Assembly (NCBI RefSeq): GCF_000355695.1
Contig: NC_020891.1
Span: 1,922,001 to 1,986,000 of the forward strand
Direction of reading: 5' to 3'
Length of the DNA stretch: 64,000 nt
Origin: Clavibacter nebraskensis NCPPB 2581
Lineage (GTDB): Bacteria > Actinomycetota > Actinomycetes > Actinomycetales > Microbacteriaceae
Position 1 is the stretch's first letter, and each line of letters begins with the position of its first letter. Positions 9,525 through 19,988 of the stretch are shown here, piece after piece. The position numbers were made by a program, and so were the translations under genes. The notes under the pieces were generated by a model. That model worked only from the letters and a program-made list of their open reading frames with translations, had not been told where the DNA came from and made no database searches.

Positions 9525-10810
9525 GAGCGCATGCCGATCACGGCCGGGATCACGTCCGGCGACTCCTCGGTCGTCGGCCTCCGGGCGAAGCCGAGCACGA
9601 TGCCCATCGCCACGAGCGTCGTCACGAGCGAGGACCCTCCCGACGACACGAACGGCAACGGCACCCCGAGCACCGGGAGCAGGTTCAGCACCACGCCGAT
9701 GTTCACGAAGGCCTGCACGATGATCCAGGTCATGACGGCGCCCGTGGCGACGCGCGCGAACGTGTCGGTGTTGGCGCGGATCACGCGGATGAAGCCGATG
9801 GCGAGCACGACGAACAGGAGGATGACGACGATCGCGCCGATGAGGCCGAGCTCCTCGCCGATGATCGCGAAGATGTAGTCGTTGTCGGCCTCGGGCAGCC
9901 ACATCCACTTGGCCTTCGAGTTGCCGAGGCCGACGCCGAAGATCCCGCCGGCGGCCAGCGCGTACAGGCCGTGCGTGGACTGCCAGCAGCCGCCCGCGTA
10001 GTCGCACTGGCCGGTGATGAACTCGGTGACTCGGCGCATGCGGCTGTCGCTGATCACGGTCATGAGCACCGCGAGCACGGAGCCGATCGTGAGCATGAGC
10101 GTCAGCTTGCCGATGGGGATGCCCGCGAAGAACAGGGCGCCGAGCACGATGCTCGCCATGATGATGACCGTCCCGAGGTCGCCGCCGAGCGCGACGAGGC
10201 CGACGGCGCCGCCCGCGACGGGCAGCACGGGGATGAGGATGTGGGGCCAGGTGCGCAGCAGATGGCGCTTCCGGGCGAGGATGAAGGCCAACCAGATCAC
10301 GAGGCCCACCTTGATGAGCTCCGCGGGCTGGAACGTCGTGCCCGCGATGCGGATCCAGCCGATGTTCTCGCCGACCTTCACGCCCATGGGGCCGAACACG
10401 AGCAGCTGCACGGCGGAGGCCGCGAGCAGGAGGACCCACGCCCAGCGCTTCCAGAACATGGGCGGCACGAGCGAGACCAGCAGCATCAGCGGCACGCCGA
10501 TGAGCGCGAACATCCCCTGCTTGAGGAAGATGCCGAAGAAGCCGCCGCCGGCGACGAACGAGTCGATGCTCGACGACGACAGCACCATCACCAGGCCGAA
10601 GACGACCAGGAAGAGCGTGGTGCCGAGCAGGAGGAAGTAGGAGCCGCTCTCCGCGTGGAAGGCGCGACCGAGGTGGATCCGGGCGGCGAGGCCGCGACGC
10701 TGCGTCCCCTCCTGCGCGTCCTCGGCGGGAGCGGACGGGGTGCGCGGGCCGCGGGGCCCCGGCGCGTCAGCCGCGCGAGGGGTCCGCGTCGTTCTCGGGG
10801 GCAGTGTCAT
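9521..10810 (-). CDS. ftsW: SEDS peptidoglycan polymerase FtsW
   Basis: Septal glycan polymerase that works with FtsI. The 429-residue protein has a Pro/Arg-rich cytoplasmic N-terminus of about 55 residues followed by about ten membrane helices. SEDS signatures include FQPAELIKVGLVIWLA, the long extracellular loop with GLGNSKAKWMWLPEADNDYIFAIIGEELG, and PFVSSGGSSLVTTLVAMG near the C-terminus. The ATG at 10810 is preferred to an upstream GTG because GGGAGGTG lies 7 nt before it and the GTG itself lies inside that site. The start overlaps the 3' end of murD by 44 nt. Confidence 0.96.
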   Translation of the reverse strand: MTLPPRTTRTPRAADAPGPRGPRTPSAPAEDAQEGTQRRGLAARIHLGRAFHAESGSYFLLLGTTLFLVVFGLVMVLSSSSIDSFVAGGGFFGIFLKQGMFALIGVPLMLLVSLVPPMFWKRWAWVLLLAASAVQLLVFGPMGVKVGENIGWIRIAGTTFQPAELIKVGLVIWLAFILARKRHLLRTWPHILIPVLPVAGGAVGLVALGGDLGTVIIMASIVLGALFFAGIPIGKLTLMLTIGSVLAVLMTVISDSRMRRVTEFITGQCDYAGGCWQSTHGLYALAAGGIFGVGLGNSKAKWMWLPEADNDYIFAIIGEELGLIGAIVVILLFVVLAIGFIRVIRANTDTFARVATGAVMTWIIVQAFVNIGVVLNLLPVLGVPLPFVSSGGSSLVTTLVAMGIVLGFARRPTTEESPDVIPAVIGMRS

Positions 10811-12311
10811 CCGCCGCACCTCCCAGGTGGTGGTCGACCGCGGCCCGGTATCGGCGTCCGCGATCGGCGTAGTCGGTGAATTGGTCCATGGATGCCGCTG
10901 CCGGAGCCAGGAGGACGGTGTCGCCCTCCCGGGCCACGCCCGCCGCGAGCCGCACGGCGGACCGCATGACCTCCTCAGTGTCGCTCTCGGCCACCTCGAG
11001 GACGGTCACGTCGGGCGCGTGTCGCGCGAATGCCGCGAGCACCTTGGCGCGCTCGACGCCGATGACGACGGCGGCGCGCAGGCGCGGCGCGTGGGCGCGG
11101 ATCAGCTCGTCGAGCTCCACGCCCTTGAGGAGGCCGCCGACGAGCCACACCACGGAGGGGAACGCCGCGAGCGACGCGGACGCGGCATGCGGGTTCGTCG
11201 CCTTCGAGTCGTCGACGAACGCGACGCCGTCGCGCTCCCCGATCCGCTCGATGCGGTGGCTGTCGAGCTCGAAGCGCTGGAGCGCCTGCCGCACGACCGC
11301 CGGCGAGACGCCGTAGGACCGGGCGAGCGCGGCCGCGGCGAGGATGTTCTGCACGATGTGCGGTGCCGCGAGGCCGACCGCGCGCAGCTCGTCGAGTGTC
11401 GTCAGCTCCAGGGCGCTGGTGAAGCGCTCCTCGAGGAAGGCGCGGTCGCAGAGGATCCCGTCGACGATGCCGAGGTCGCTCGGACCCGGCGCGTCGAGGC
11501 CGAAGCCGATGGCGCGCGCGCCGTCCTGCACGTCCGCCTCGCGGACCGCGTCCTCGGTGGCGCGGTCGGCGCGGTTGTAGACGCAGGCCACGCGCGTGTC
11601 CGCGTAGACGCGGCCCTTGGCGGCGGCGTACGCCTGGCGGGACCCGTGCCACTCGAGGTGGTCGTCGGCGAGGTTGAGGAAGGCGCTCGAGTACGGCCGC
11701 ACCTCGCGCATGTAGTGCAGCTGGTGGCTGGAGAGCTCGACGACGAGCACGTCGAAGCCGTCGGGATGGCGCACGACGTCGAGCACGGGCAGGCCGATGT
11801 TCCCGCACGGCACGGCACGCACGCCGCCCTCCTGCAGGAGCGCGGCCGTGAGCTGCGTGGTGGTGGTCTTGCCGTTGGTGCCCGTGATCGTGATCCACTC
11901 GGCCGGCGTCCCGGTCTTGTCGCGCACGCGCCAGGCGAGCTCGATGTCGCCCCACAGCGGGAGCCCCGCCTCCGTCGCCCAGGCGGGCAGCGGGTGCGCG
12001 GGCGCGTAGCCGGGCGACACGACGACGAGCTCGGGCGCGAACGCCACGAGCTCCGCGGGCACGGGCTCCTCGTCGGTGGGCCGGACCAGGCGCCCGCCGA
12101 TGACGTCGAGCAGCGCCAGCCGCTCCGGCGACGCGTCGGCCGCGACCACGAGCACGTCCGCGCCGAGCTCGATCAGCGTGTCGGCGACGGAGAAGCCCGT
12201 GCGCCCGAGGCCGAGGACGGCGACGCGGAGCCCGGTCCAGTCGTCGTGCCAGCTGTGCAGGGAGTCGGGTCGCGCGAGCGCCCGGCCGTCGTCGAGGGGA
12301 GCGTCCGTCAT
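10767..12311 (-). CDS. murD: UDP-N-acetylmuramoyl-L-alanine--D-glutamate ligase MurD
   Basis: Adds D-glutamate as the second stem residue. The 514-residue protein has the N-terminal nucleotide-sugar fold (VAVLGLGRTGFS), the P-loop TGTNGKTTTTQL, NLADDHLEWHGS and FVDDSKATNPHAA. The ATG at 12311 is 2 nt after the mraY stop; an in-frame ATG 18 nt upstream is an alternative. The C-terminus runs 44 nt into the ftsW start, a large overlap for this cluster. The C-terminal acidic tail (about 15 residues) is not part of the conserved fold. Confidence 0.95.
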   Translation of the reverse strand: MTDAPLDDGRALARPDSLHSWHDDWTGLRVAVLGLGRTGFSVADTLIELGADVLVVAADASPERLALLDVIGGRLVRPTDEEPVPAELVAFAPELVVVSPGYAPAHPLPAWATEAGLPLWGDIELAWRVRDKTGTPAEWITITGTNGKTTTTQLTAALLQEGGVRAVPCGNIGLPVLDVVRHPDGFDVLVVELSSHQLHYMREVRPYSSAFLNLADDHLEWHGSRQAYAAAKGRVYADTRVACVYNRADRATEDAVREADVQDGARAIGFGLDAPGPSDLGIVDGILCDRAFLEERFTSALELTTLDELRAVGLAAPHIVQNILAAAALARSYGVSPAVVRQALQRFELDSHRIERIGERDGVAFVDDSKATNPHAASASLAAFPSVVWLVGGLLKGVELDELIRAHAPRLRAAVVIGVERAKVLAAFARHAPDVTVLEVAESDTEEVMRSAVRLAAGVAREGDTVLLAPAAASMDQFTDYADRGRRYRAAVDHHLGGAADDTAPENDADPSRG

Positions 12312-12313
12312 CT

Positions 12314-13423
12314 CTACTGCGTGATCCATTCCAGGTAGAAGGTGCCGACGCCCGCCGCCACCAGCAGGCCCGCGATGATCCAGAAGCGCACGACGACCGT
12401 GACCTCCGCCCAGCCCTTGAGCTCGAAGTGGTGGTGCAGCGGGCTCATGAGGAAGATGCGCTTGCCGTGCGTGAGCTTGAAGTAGATGCGCTGGAGCACC
12501 ACCGAGCCCGCGACGATCACGAACAGGCCGCCGATGAAGACGAGCAGCAGCTCGGTGCGGCTGAGGATGGCGAGGGCGGCGAGGGCGCCGCCGAGGCCGA
12601 GGGAGCCGGTGTCGCCCATGAAGATCTGCGCGGGCGAGGTGTTCCACCAGAGGAAGCCGATGAGCGCGCCCACGATGGAGGCCGCGATGATCGCGAGGTC
12701 GAGCGGGCTCGCCACCTCGTAGCAGCGGTACTCGTTCTGGTAGCTGGAGACGCTGTCGCACGACTGGTTGAACTGCCAGAAGCCGATGATGACGTACGAC
12801 CCGATCGAGAAGATCGACGCGCCCGCGGCGAGGCCGTCGAGGCCGTCAGCCACGTTCACGCCGTTCGAGGCGCTCGCGACGATGAGGCAGATCCAGACGA
12901 TGAACAGGCCCGTGCCGATGACCGCGCCGAGCGCCATGAAGTCGAGCGGCAGGTCACGGAACAGGCTGATGGCGGTGGACGCGGGCGTGAGCCCCGACAC
13001 CGGGTCGCGCAGCGTGATGGCGAGCACCGCGAACACAGTGGCGACGATGACCTGGCCGGCGACCTTCTGCCAGCCGCCGAGGCCGAGGGACTGCTGCTTG
13101 CGGGTCTTCAGGTAGTCGTCGAGGAAGCCGACGAAGCCGAGGCCGACCATCATGAACACCACGAGGAGGCCCGACGGCGTCACGGGGTCGAAGCGGATCC
13201 CGTCCCAGGTGAGCAGGTGCCCCACGAAGTAGCCGATGACGCTCGCCAGGATGATGACGATGCCGCCCATGGTGGCCGTGCCGCGCTTGGTGTGGTGCGA
13301 CTGCGGGCCGTCGTCGCGGATGAACTGGCCCCACTGCAGCCGGTGGAACAGCTTGATGAACAGCGGCGTCAGGAAGAGCGTGAAGACGAGCGAGATGGCG
13401 CCCGCGCCGAGGAGGGCTACCAC
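12314..13423 (-). CDS. mraY: Phospho-MurNAc-pentapeptide translocase MraY
   Basis: Integral membrane enzyme that makes lipid I from UDP-MurNAc-pentapeptide and undecaprenyl phosphate. About ten membrane spans are visible in 369 residues. Diagnostic blocks are [16 protein letters not shown] near residue 45, [23 protein letters not shown] and, near the end, [12 protein letters not shown]. The GTG start at 13423 overlaps murF by 7 nt and has GGGGGAG upstream. A cysteine-containing periplasmic insertion near the middle (around [18 protein letters not shown]) resembles that of other actinobacterial MraY proteins. Confidence 0.96.
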   Translation of the reverse strand: MVALLGAGAISLVFTLFLTPLFIKLFHRLQWGQFIRDDGPQSHHTKRGTATMGGIVIILASVIGYFVGHLLTWDGIRFDPVTPSGLLVVFMMVGLGFVGFLDDYLKTRKQQSLGLGGWQKVAGQVIVATVFAVLAITLRDPVSGLTPASTAISLFRDLPLDFMALGAVIGTGLFIVWICLIVASASNGVNVADGLDGLAAGASIFSIGSYVIIGFWQFNQSCDSVSSYQNEYRCYEVASPLDLAIIAASIVGALIGFLWWNTSPAQIFMGDTGSLGLGGALAALAILSRTELLLVFIGGLFVIVAGSVVLQRIYFKLTHGKRIFLMSPLHHHFELKGWAEVTVVVRFWIIAGLLVAAGVGTFYLEWITQ

Positions 13424-14826
13424 GAGTACTTCTCCCCCAGCTCGTCGCCGAGGAAGCGGAGCCCGGCGGAGTTCGAGGACTTCACGAGCACCAGGTCGCC
13501 GTCGCGGAGGATCCGGTCGAGGATCTCGCGCGCCTCGCCCGCGTCCTCGGCGAAGATCGACTCGCCGTCCCAGGATCCCTGCGCGATGGCCTCGAGGTGC
13601 AGGCGGCGGGCGGGCCGGCCCACCACGACGAGCTGCCCGATGTTGAGGCGCACCGCGAGCAGGCCCACGCGGTCGTGCTCCTCCTCGGAGAACTCGCCGA
13701 GCTCGCTCATCTCGCCGAGGACCGCGACCGTCCGCTGCTCGGGCCCGCGGATCTGCGCGAGCGTGCGGAGCGCAGCCGCCATGGAGTCGGGGCTCGCGTT
13801 GTAGGCGTCGTTGATCACCGTGACGCCGTTGCCGCCGAGCACCTCCATGCGCCAGCGCTCGGCGCGCTGCACGGTCTGCAGGGCGGACACGATGGAGTCG
13901 CCGTCGACGCCGAGCGCCCACGCGCCCGCCGCGGCGGCCAGCGCGTTGGTGACGTGGTGCTCGCCGAGCACGCGGAAGGAGACCGGGCGCTCGGATCCGT
14001 CGGGCAGGTGCAGCGTGAAGGTGGTGCCGGCGGCGGACGCGACGATGTCGGTCGCGCGGACGGCGGCGCGGGCGTCCCGGCCGAACCACAGCACGGGCGC
14101 CTCGGTCTTGTCGCTCATGGAGGCCACGCGCGGGTCGTCGGCGTTGAGCACGGCGGTGTCCTCGGGCAGGAGGTCCTTCACCATCTCGGTCTTCGTCACG
14201 AGCGTCCGCTCGATGCCGCCGAAGCCGCCCGCGTGGGCGAGGCCCACCGTGAGGACGATGCCGACGTCGGGCTTCGCCATGCGGATGAGGCGCGTGATCT
14301 CGCCCAGCCCGCTCGCGCCCATCTCCGCCACGAGGAAGCGCGTGCTGCGCGTGACCTTGAGCATGGTGAGCGGCGCGCCGACCTCGTTGTTGAAGGACGC
14401 GACGGGCGACACGGTCTCGCCCTGCGTGGAGAGGATCGCGTGCAGCAGGTTCTTGGTGGTGGTCTTGCCGTTGGATCCGGTGACCGCGACCATCCGCAGC
14501 CCGCCCAGCGCGCGCACCCGTGCCACCACCTCGTGCGCCAGCCGGCCGAGCGCGTCGACCACGTCGGGCACGAGCACCTGGGGCACGGGCAGGTCGAGCT
14601 CGCGCTCGACGAGGAGGAGCGCGGCGCCGGCCTCGACGGCCTTCGGCGCGAACAGGTGGCCGTCGGTCTCCTCGCCGGGCTTGGCGACGAAGATCCCACC
14701 GGGGCCGATGAGGCGGCTGTCAGTGTCGACCGCCCCGTCGACGACGGTCTGCGCGGTGGCGTCGCCGCGCAACAGGAGGCGGCCGTCGACCGCCTCGGCG
14801 ATCTCGGCGAGGGTGAGGGCGATCAT
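13417..14826 (-). CDS. murF: UDP-MurNAc-tripeptide--D-alanyl-D-alanine ligase MurF
   Basis: Adds the D-Ala-D-Ala dipeptide. The 469-residue protein begins [15 protein letters not shown], has the P-loop [22 protein letters not shown], and [13 protein letters not shown], all MurF signatures. The ATG at 14826 is 1 nt after the murE stop, with GGAG 6 nt upstream. It overlaps mraY at its 3' end. No oddities. Confidence 0.96.
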   Translation of the reverse strand: MIALTLAEIAEAVDGRLLLRGDATAQTVVDGAVDTDSRLIGPGGIFVAKPGEETDGHLFAPKAVEAGAALLLVERELDLPVPQVLVPDVVDALGRLAHEVVARVRALGGLRMVAVTGSNGKTTTKNLLHAILSTQGETVSPVASFNNEVGAPLTMLKVTRSTRFLVAEMGASGLGEITRLIRMAKPDVGIVLTVGLAHAGGFGGIERTLVTKTEMVKDLLPEDTAVLNADDPRVASMSDKTEAPVLWFGRDARAAVRATDIVASAAGTTFTLHLPDGSERPVSFRVLGEHHVTNALAAAAGAWALGVDGDSIVSALQTVQRAERWRMEVLGGNGVTVINDAYNASPDSMAAALRTLAQIRGPEQRTVAVLGEMSELGEFSEEEHDRVGLLAVRLNIGQLVVVGRPARRLHLEAIAQGSWDGESIFAEDAGEAREILDRILRDGDLVLVKSSNSAGLRFLGDELGEKYSW

Positions 14827-14827
14827 G

Positions 14828-16381
14828 TCAGCTCCAGCCTGCGTCGCGGAGGGCCGCGCGCGCGTCGTCACGGGCGGAGAACGGGATCTTGCGCCCGGCC
14901 ACCTCGTGGTAGTCCTCGTGCCCGGGTCCGGCGACGAGGATGGTGTCGCCCTCGCCGACCAGCGACACCGCCGTGCGGATCGCGGTGGCGGGGTCGGGCA
15001 CCTCGTGGATCTCGCGGCCCGGCACCGCAGCCCGCGCGCCCGCGATGAGGCTCGCCCGGATCGACGCCGGGTCCTCGTAGCGCGGGTGGTAGTCGGTGAT
15101 GACCACGACGTCCGCGAGGCGGGCGGCGATCGCGCCCATCTCGGCGCGCTTCGTGGTGTCCCGGTCGCCGTCGGCACCGAACACCATCACGAGCTTCCCG
15201 GGCGTGAACGGCCGGAGCGCCTGCAGCGTCTGCTCGAAGGCGTCGGGCGTGTGCCCGTAGTCGACGAAGAAGAGGGGACCGGTCTCGCCGGACACGCGCT
15301 CGGCGCGGCCGGGGATGTAGGCCTGGATGCCGCCGTCGCGGTCGAGCACGTGGGCGACGGCGTCGAGGTCGTAGCCCGACTCGACGAGCATGACGATCGC
15401 GAGGCCGGCGTTCGCGGCCATGAACCAGCCGGGCACGGGCACGCGCGAGACGAGCACGCGGTTGTCGGGGCCCTCGAGGCGGAAGCCCGTGGAGTCGGGC
15501 GTCTGCTCGAGGACGGTCACGGTCCAGTCGGCATCGACGCCGGGCTTCGAGGAGATGGTCGTCATGGGGATGCGGGAGCCCTCGACGATGCGCTGGCCCC
15601 ACTCGGTGTCGAGCGACACGACGCCTCGGCGCGCGCGGTCGGGGTCGAAGAACGCGGCCTTGGCCTCGAAGTACTCCTCGAAGTCGGCGTAGTCGTCGAG
15701 GTGGTCGTGGCTCAGGTTGATGAAGGCGGCGACGTCGAAGACCAGGCCGTCGACCCGGTGCCGGGTGAGGGCCTGCGCCGAGACCTCGATCGTGACGGCG
15801 CGGACCTCCGCCTCGCGCATGCGGGCGAGGAGCGCGTGCAGCTCGCTCGCCTCGGGCGTGGTGAGGCGGCTGGTGATGCTCTCCTCGCCGATGCGCCGCT
15901 CGGCGGTGGAGGTCAGGCCGGTCACGACGCCGAGCTGGCGGAGCAGACCGTCGAGCAGGTACACCACGCTCGTCTTGCCGTTCGTGCCCGTGACGCCGTA
16001 GAGCGTCGCCGGGTTCTCCGCCGAGCGGTGGACCCATGCGGCGATGTCGCCGAGGGCCGCGCGCGGGTCGGGGGTGAGGATCACCGGCAGGCCCGAGCCC
16101 TGCGCGTCGGCGAGCCCGTCGGGGTCGGTGAGCACCGCGACCGCGCCGCTCGCGGCCGCGTCCGCCGCGAAGCGGGCGCCGTGCGCGCGGGCGCCGCGGA
16201 GCCCGACGTAGAGGTCGCCGGGCTGCACGTCCCCGGAGGACAGGGTGACGCCGGTGACCTCCACGTCGTCCACGTCGCCGGAGACGTCGAGCGCAAAGTC
16301 GCGCACCAGGCCGGACAGCGACCGTGCGACGGGATGCTCGGGGCGGAGGGCGGGAGTGGCAGGGGAGGTCATCGCCCTCAT
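14828..16381 (-). CDS. murE: Mur ligase MurE (third stem residue), altered specificity loop
   Basis: Adds the diamino acid at position 3 of the stem peptide. The 517-residue protein has the P-loop GTNGKTSVVYLL (about 132-143), the carbamylated-lysine block YFEAKAAFFDPDRA (K241), and VMVFGADGDRDTTKRAEMG. Where meso-DAP enzymes carry DNPR, this protein reads D430-Y-H-P-R434, so only the PR is kept in the aligned motif. Clavibacter-type walls are reported to use 2,4-diaminobutyrate, so the change may reflect that substrate; this is inference. The ATG at 16381 follows the ftsI stop by one base; an in-frame ATG 9 nt downstream is possible. Confidence 0.93.
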   Translation of the reverse strand: MRAMTSPATPALRPEHPVARSLSGLVRDFALDVSGDVDDVEVTGVTLSSGDVQPGDLYVGLRGARAHGARFAADAAASGAVAVLTDPDGLADAQGSGLPVILTPDPRAALGDIAAWVHRSAENPATLYGVTGTNGKTSVVYLLDGLLRQLGVVTGLTSTAERRIGEESITSRLTTPEASELHALLARMREAEVRAVTIEVSAQALTRHRVDGLVFDVAAFINLSHDHLDDYADFEEYFEAKAAFFDPDRARRGVVSLDTEWGQRIVEGSRIPMTTISSKPGVDADWTVTVLEQTPDSTGFRLEGPDNRVLVSRVPVPGWFMAANAGLAIVMLVESGYDLDAVAHVLDRDGGIQAYIPGRAERVSGETGPLFFVDYGHTPDAFEQTLQALRPFTPGKLVMVFGADGDRDTTKRAEMGAIAARLADVVVITDYHPRYEDPASIRASLIAGARAAVPGREIHEVPDPATAIRTAVSLVGEGDTILVAGPGHEDYHEVAGRKIPFSARDDARAALRDAGWS

Positions 16382-16384
16382 CTC

Positions 16385-18166
16385 TCAGTAGGTCGTCGGG
16401 AGGTTCGGGGACGGCACGCTGGAGGGCGGGACCCGGTAGGTCTTCAGTACCTGGGACATGATCTTCTGGAAGACCGGCGCCGCGGCCGCCGAGGACTTCA
16501 TGGTATCCGGATTGGCCAGGCTGATCGACACGACGTACTGGGGGTCCTCGGCCGGCGCGAGGCCCGCGATCGACACCAGGTAGTTCTTGCCGTACTTGCC
16601 GTCGGCCTCCGCGACCTGCGCCGTACCGGACTTCGCCGCCACCCGGTAGCCCGGGATCGTGAGGTCCTTGGAGAGGTGCCCGTCGGTGACGACGGTCTCG
16701 AGCATGTTCACGGTGGAGTCGGCGGCCTGGGGTGAGACGACCTGCGTGCCGGTCGTGTCCGGCTGGTCCGTGACGGTGCCGTCGGCGGCCTTGCAGCCCG
16801 AGACGAGCGACAGCGGCAGCTTCACGCCGTGGTTGCCAATGGTCTGGTAGATGCTCGCGACCTGGAGCGCCGTGGTCGTGAGGCCCTGCCCGAACATGGT
16901 CGCGTAGTTGGTCTGCGGGTCCCACTCCTGCCAGGGGCGGACGAGCCCGCTGCTCTCGCCGGGGAAGTCGATGTCCGTCTTCTCGCCGACGCCGAAGGCC
17001 TTGAGGTAGCCGTAGCGGTCCTGGGCAGACAGGCGCTCGCCGAGCGCCGAGATGCCCGTGTTCGAGGAGTCCATGAGCACGCCCGCGAGCGTGAAGTGGA
17101 GGTCGGGGTGCACGTAGCTGTCGCTGAGCTTCACGTTCGGGCGCGTGAACGTGTACGGCGCCACCACGTGGGTGCCCGCGTCCGCCTTGCCGGAGTCGAG
17201 GAGCGCCGCGGCGGTCACGGTCTTGAGCGTGGATCCGGGCTCGAACGGCGAGCTGAACGCGCGGCTCCCCCGGTCCTCGGGCTTCGTGGCGGACACGTCG
17301 TTGGGGTCGACGGACGGGTACTCGGCGACCGCGAGGACCTTGCCGGTCTTCACCTCGACGATGGTCGCGTGCCCGTAGTCGGCGCCGACCTTCACGGCCT
17401 GCTCGGCGACGGCGGTCTGGGCGAAGTACTCGAGGTCCGTGTCGATGTTGGTCATCACGTCGCTGCCGTCCTTGGCCGGCTTCTGCGTGACGGTGCTGCC
17501 GGCGATCGGCACGCCGTCCGCGCCGCGCTCGTACGTCTGCGCGCCGTCCTGCGCCGCGAGGCACGAGTCGTACTCCTGCTCGAGCCCGGCCTTGATCGTG
17601 CCGTCACCCGCGATGTAGCCGAGGATGCTGCCCGCGATCTGCCCGTTGGGGTACGTGCGGCTCGAGACCGCCTGGAAGTAGATCCACGGGATCTTGAGGT
17701 CCCGGATGGCCAGGTACGCGTCCACGTCGACGCCCTTGGTCACATAGCCGAAGAGCGACTTCGGGTCCGTGGCGAGCGCGCCGGTGATGAGCCCGTCGAT
17801 CTCCTCGGGCTTCTGCCCCGTGATCGCGCCCAGCTGCGCCTCCGCGTCCGCGAGCGACACGTCCTGCTTCACCGGCTTGCCGTCGTCGCCCGTCACCGTA
17901 CGGGTGAAGTCGCCGGCCTTGGAGGGGTCCATCGTCACGTCGTAGCGGAGCACGCTGTCCGCGAGCACCTTGCCGTCGGCGTCGTAGATGCTGCCGCGGA
18001 CGCCGGGCAGGGTCTGCGAGATGGCCCGCTTGCCGAGCGCCTCCTCGTTGAGCTCCGAGGCCTGCACGACCTGGATGTCGATGAGCTTCACGACGAAGAC
18101 CCCGATGACGGCGAGTATCGCGATCAGGGAGAAGGCGATGCGCCGTCGGTTCGAGATCGTGCTCAC
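16385..18166 (-). CDS. ftsI: Septal peptidoglycan transpeptidase FtsI/PBP3 (class B PBP)
   Basis: Crosslinks septal peptidoglycan with FtsW. The 593-residue protein has one N-terminal membrane span (about residues 10-28), a PBP dimerisation/pedestal domain that includes GVRGSIYDADGKVLADS, and a transpeptidase domain. Catalytic motifs are SxxK at S312-K315 (PGSTLKT), SxN at S367-N369 (MDSSNTG), and KSGTAQ near residue 512. The GTG start at 18166 has AGAGGAA 7-8 nt upstream. A C-terminal tail rich in Pro and Ser ends the protein. It lies between the FtsL-like gene and murE. Confidence 0.96.
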   Translation of the reverse strand: MSTISNRRRIAFSLIAILAVIGVFVVKLIDIQVVQASELNEEALGKRAISQTLPGVRGSIYDADGKVLADSVLRYDVTMDPSKAGDFTRTVTGDDGKPVKQDVSLADAEAQLGAITGQKPEEIDGLITGALATDPKSLFGYVTKGVDVDAYLAIRDLKIPWIYFQAVSSRTYPNGQIAGSILGYIAGDGTIKAGLEQEYDSCLAAQDGAQTYERGADGVPIAGSTVTQKPAKDGSDVMTNIDTDLEYFAQTAVAEQAVKVGADYGHATIVEVKTGKVLAVAEYPSVDPNDVSATKPEDRGSRAFSSPFEPGSTLKTVTAAALLDSGKADAGTHVVAPYTFTRPNVKLSDSYVHPDLHFTLAGVLMDSSNTGISALGERLSAQDRYGYLKAFGVGEKTDIDFPGESSGLVRPWQEWDPQTNYATMFGQGLTTTALQVASIYQTIGNHGVKLPLSLVSGCKAADGTVTDQPDTTGTQVVSPQAADSTVNMLETVVTDGHLSKDLTIPGYRVAAKSGTAQVAEADGKYGKNYLVSIAGLAPAEDPQYVVSISLANPDTMKSSAAAAPVFQKIMSQVLKTYRVPPSSVPSPNLPTTY

Positions 18167-18257
18167 TCGGTGGTTCCTCTCGGTGCCTGTGGTGCGGTGC
18201 GGTGCTCCGTCGGAGCGGTGTCGTGCGGTGCCGACGGCCCCTCGGCGGGGCCGGGCG

Positions 18258-18932
18258 TCAGCGGGTCTGCGGGGTCGGGATCGCCGTGGCCGACGCTAGC
18301 CCGGAGGCCGCGCCCGACGCGGGAGGCGCGCTCAGGGTCCCGGCGGTCACCCCGCCGGTCGCCTCGGCGGAGCCCGGGATGGCCGAGCCCGGGTCGACCG
18401 CGGCGGCGCCGTCCTGCGCGGTGGCGGCCTGGAGGGCGGCCGCGTGCTTCGTCGGGTCGCTCTCGATGGTGAGTGGCACGCCGGAGAGGAGCGAGTTGCC
18501 GATGAGGGTGTCGGCGGTGAGCGCCGTCGTGGCGCCGTCCTTGGCGTGCGGCGTGCCCTGGATGGTGCCGTCGAGCGAGAGGAAGGAGGGCGACGCGCTC
18601 GCGACCATGCCGAGCGCCTGGGCGTTCCGCGCCAGGTTCTGCGGGGACGACAGCCGGTCGACGTCCTCGGTCAGCGCCTGGTGCGTGCGGTCCAGCTCCT
18701 TCTGCTGCTGCTGCAGCGACTGGATCGCGTACGCCCCGTCGGACAGGCCGATGGAGAGCAGCAGCTGCGCGAGGAGCACGGCGAAGAGCCCGCCCACGAC
18801 GATCACGGCGTAGACGGTGCGCGGTCGGGCGCGACGCTGGCCGCGGGTGGCCACGACCTCGATGTGGCGGGTGGGCGGCTCGGCGGACGGCCGGATCCGG
18901 GGACGCGCGGTCGCGCGTGCTGCATCGGTCAT
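18258..18932 (-). CDS. FtsL-like bitopic division protein
   Basis: Position between rsmH and ftsI and its layout identify this as the FtsL equivalent: a basic cytoplasmic N-terminus (about residues 1-42), one membrane span ([22 protein letters not shown]), then a short coiled coil ([20 protein letters not shown]) and [17 protein letters not shown], which is the septum-formation-initiator-like core. The remaining 100 residues are Ala/Ser/Gly/Pro-rich and probably extracellular and disordered. The ATG at 18932 overlaps the rsmH stop by 4 nt and has GGAGG upstream. FtsL sequences diverge fast, so the call rests partly on context. Confidence 0.82.
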   Translation of the reverse strand: MTDAARATARPRIRPSAEPPTRHIEVVATRGQRRARPRTVYAVIVVGGLFAVLLAQLLLSIGLSDGAYAIQSLQQQQKELDRTHQALTEDVDRLSSPQNLARNAQALGMVASASPSFLSLDGTIQGTPHAKDGATTALTADTLIGNSLLSGVPLTIESDPTKHAAALQAATAQDGAAAVDPGSAIPGSAEATGGVTAGTLSAPPASGAASGLASATAIPTPQTR

Positions 18933-19885
18933 GCGTGTCGCCTCCTGGCTCGTTCGGCGGCGCGCAACCGGACGGATGCGGCGCGGGGGTTCTGGGCGAT
19001 CTCGTGCTGGTCCGCGAGCTCGGCGCCGCGGACGAGGAGCTTCAGCTCGGGACGGTGCTCGGGGAGCTCGACGGGGAGCCCCACGGGTGCGGTGCTCGTG
19101 GACCGGGCGCGCAGCTCGCGCTTCACGATGCGGTCCTCGAGCGACTGGTACGACTCGACGACCACGCGACCGCCGACCGCGAGCCGGTCGATCGCGGCCG
19201 GCATCGCCCGCGCCAGCACGCTCAGCTCCTGGTTGACCTCGATGCGCAGCGCCTGGAACACGCGCTTGGCCGGGTGCCCGGCCCGCTGCACCGCGGCGGG
19301 CGTCGCCTGCTGGATGATCTCCACGAGCCGCGCCGACGTGGTGATCGGCTCCACCTCGCGCGCCTGGACGATGCGGCTGGCGTAGCGGGGGGCGAGCTTC
19401 TCCTCGCCGTAGTCGTAGAAGATCCGGCGCAGCTCGAGCTCGTCGTACTCCGCCACCACCTGGGCGGCCGTGAGGCCCGCGGTGCCGTCCATGCGCATGT
19501 CGAGGGGCGCATCCTGCGAGTACGAGAAGCCGCGCTCGACCCGGTCGAGCTGGAGCGACGAGACGCCGAGGTCGAAGAAGACGCCCTGGACCTCGCCGAT
19601 CCCGAGCCCGTCGAGCGCGCGGCCGATGCCGTCGTACACGGTGTGGACGAGGTGGACCCGGTCGCCGAAGCGGGCGAGCCGCTCCCCCGCGATCGCGAGG
19701 GCGTCCGGATCGCGGTCGAGCCCGACCAGGCGGAGGCCGGGCAGCGCGTCGAGGAACGCCTCGGAGTGGCCGGCCATCCCGAGGGTGGCGTCGACGAGCA
19801 CGGCGCCATCTCCCTGGAGGCCGGGGGCGAGCAGCTCGAGGCACCGATCGAGGAGGACAGGGGTGTGGATGTCGTCGAGGGCCAT
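18929..19885 (-). CDS. rsmH: 16S rRNA (cytosine(1402)-N(4))-methyltransferase RsmH
   Basis: SAM-dependent methylation of C1402 in 16S rRNA. The N-terminal [13 protein letters not shown] block, the SAM-binding [44 protein letters not shown], and [15 protein letters not shown] are all RsmH signatures. The 318-residue length is normal. It follows mraZ after a gap of 103 nt and overlaps the FtsL-like gene by 4 nt. Confidence 0.97.
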   Translation of the reverse strand: MALDDIHTPVLLDRCLELLAPGLQGDGAVLVDATLGMAGHSEAFLDALPGLRLVGLDRDPDALAIAGERLARFGDRVHLVHTVYDGIGRALDGLGIGEVQGVFFDLGVSSLQLDRVERGFSYSQDAPLDMRMDGTAGLTAAQVVAEYDELELRRIFYDYGEEKLAPRYASRIVQAREVEPITTSARLVEIIQQATPAAVQRAGHPAKRVFQALRIEVNQELSVLARAMPAAIDRLAVGGRVVVESYQSLEDRIVKRELRARSTSTAPVGLPVELPEHRPELKLLVRGAELADQHEIAQNPRAASVRLRAAERARRRHA

Positions 19886-19988
19886 GGCATCCCGATGCCC
19901 TGTCCGCGGCTCCTGATCCCCATCCGTCCCGACCTGCCACCGGGGAAGTGCGGCAGGGCGTCGGACGGCTGGGAGTCAGGGGCCGGGG

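Noticed and set aside
18236-18252. Short hairpin between the FtsL-like gene and ftsI
   Set aside because: Only 6 bp; too weak to call a terminator inside a cluster that must be read through.
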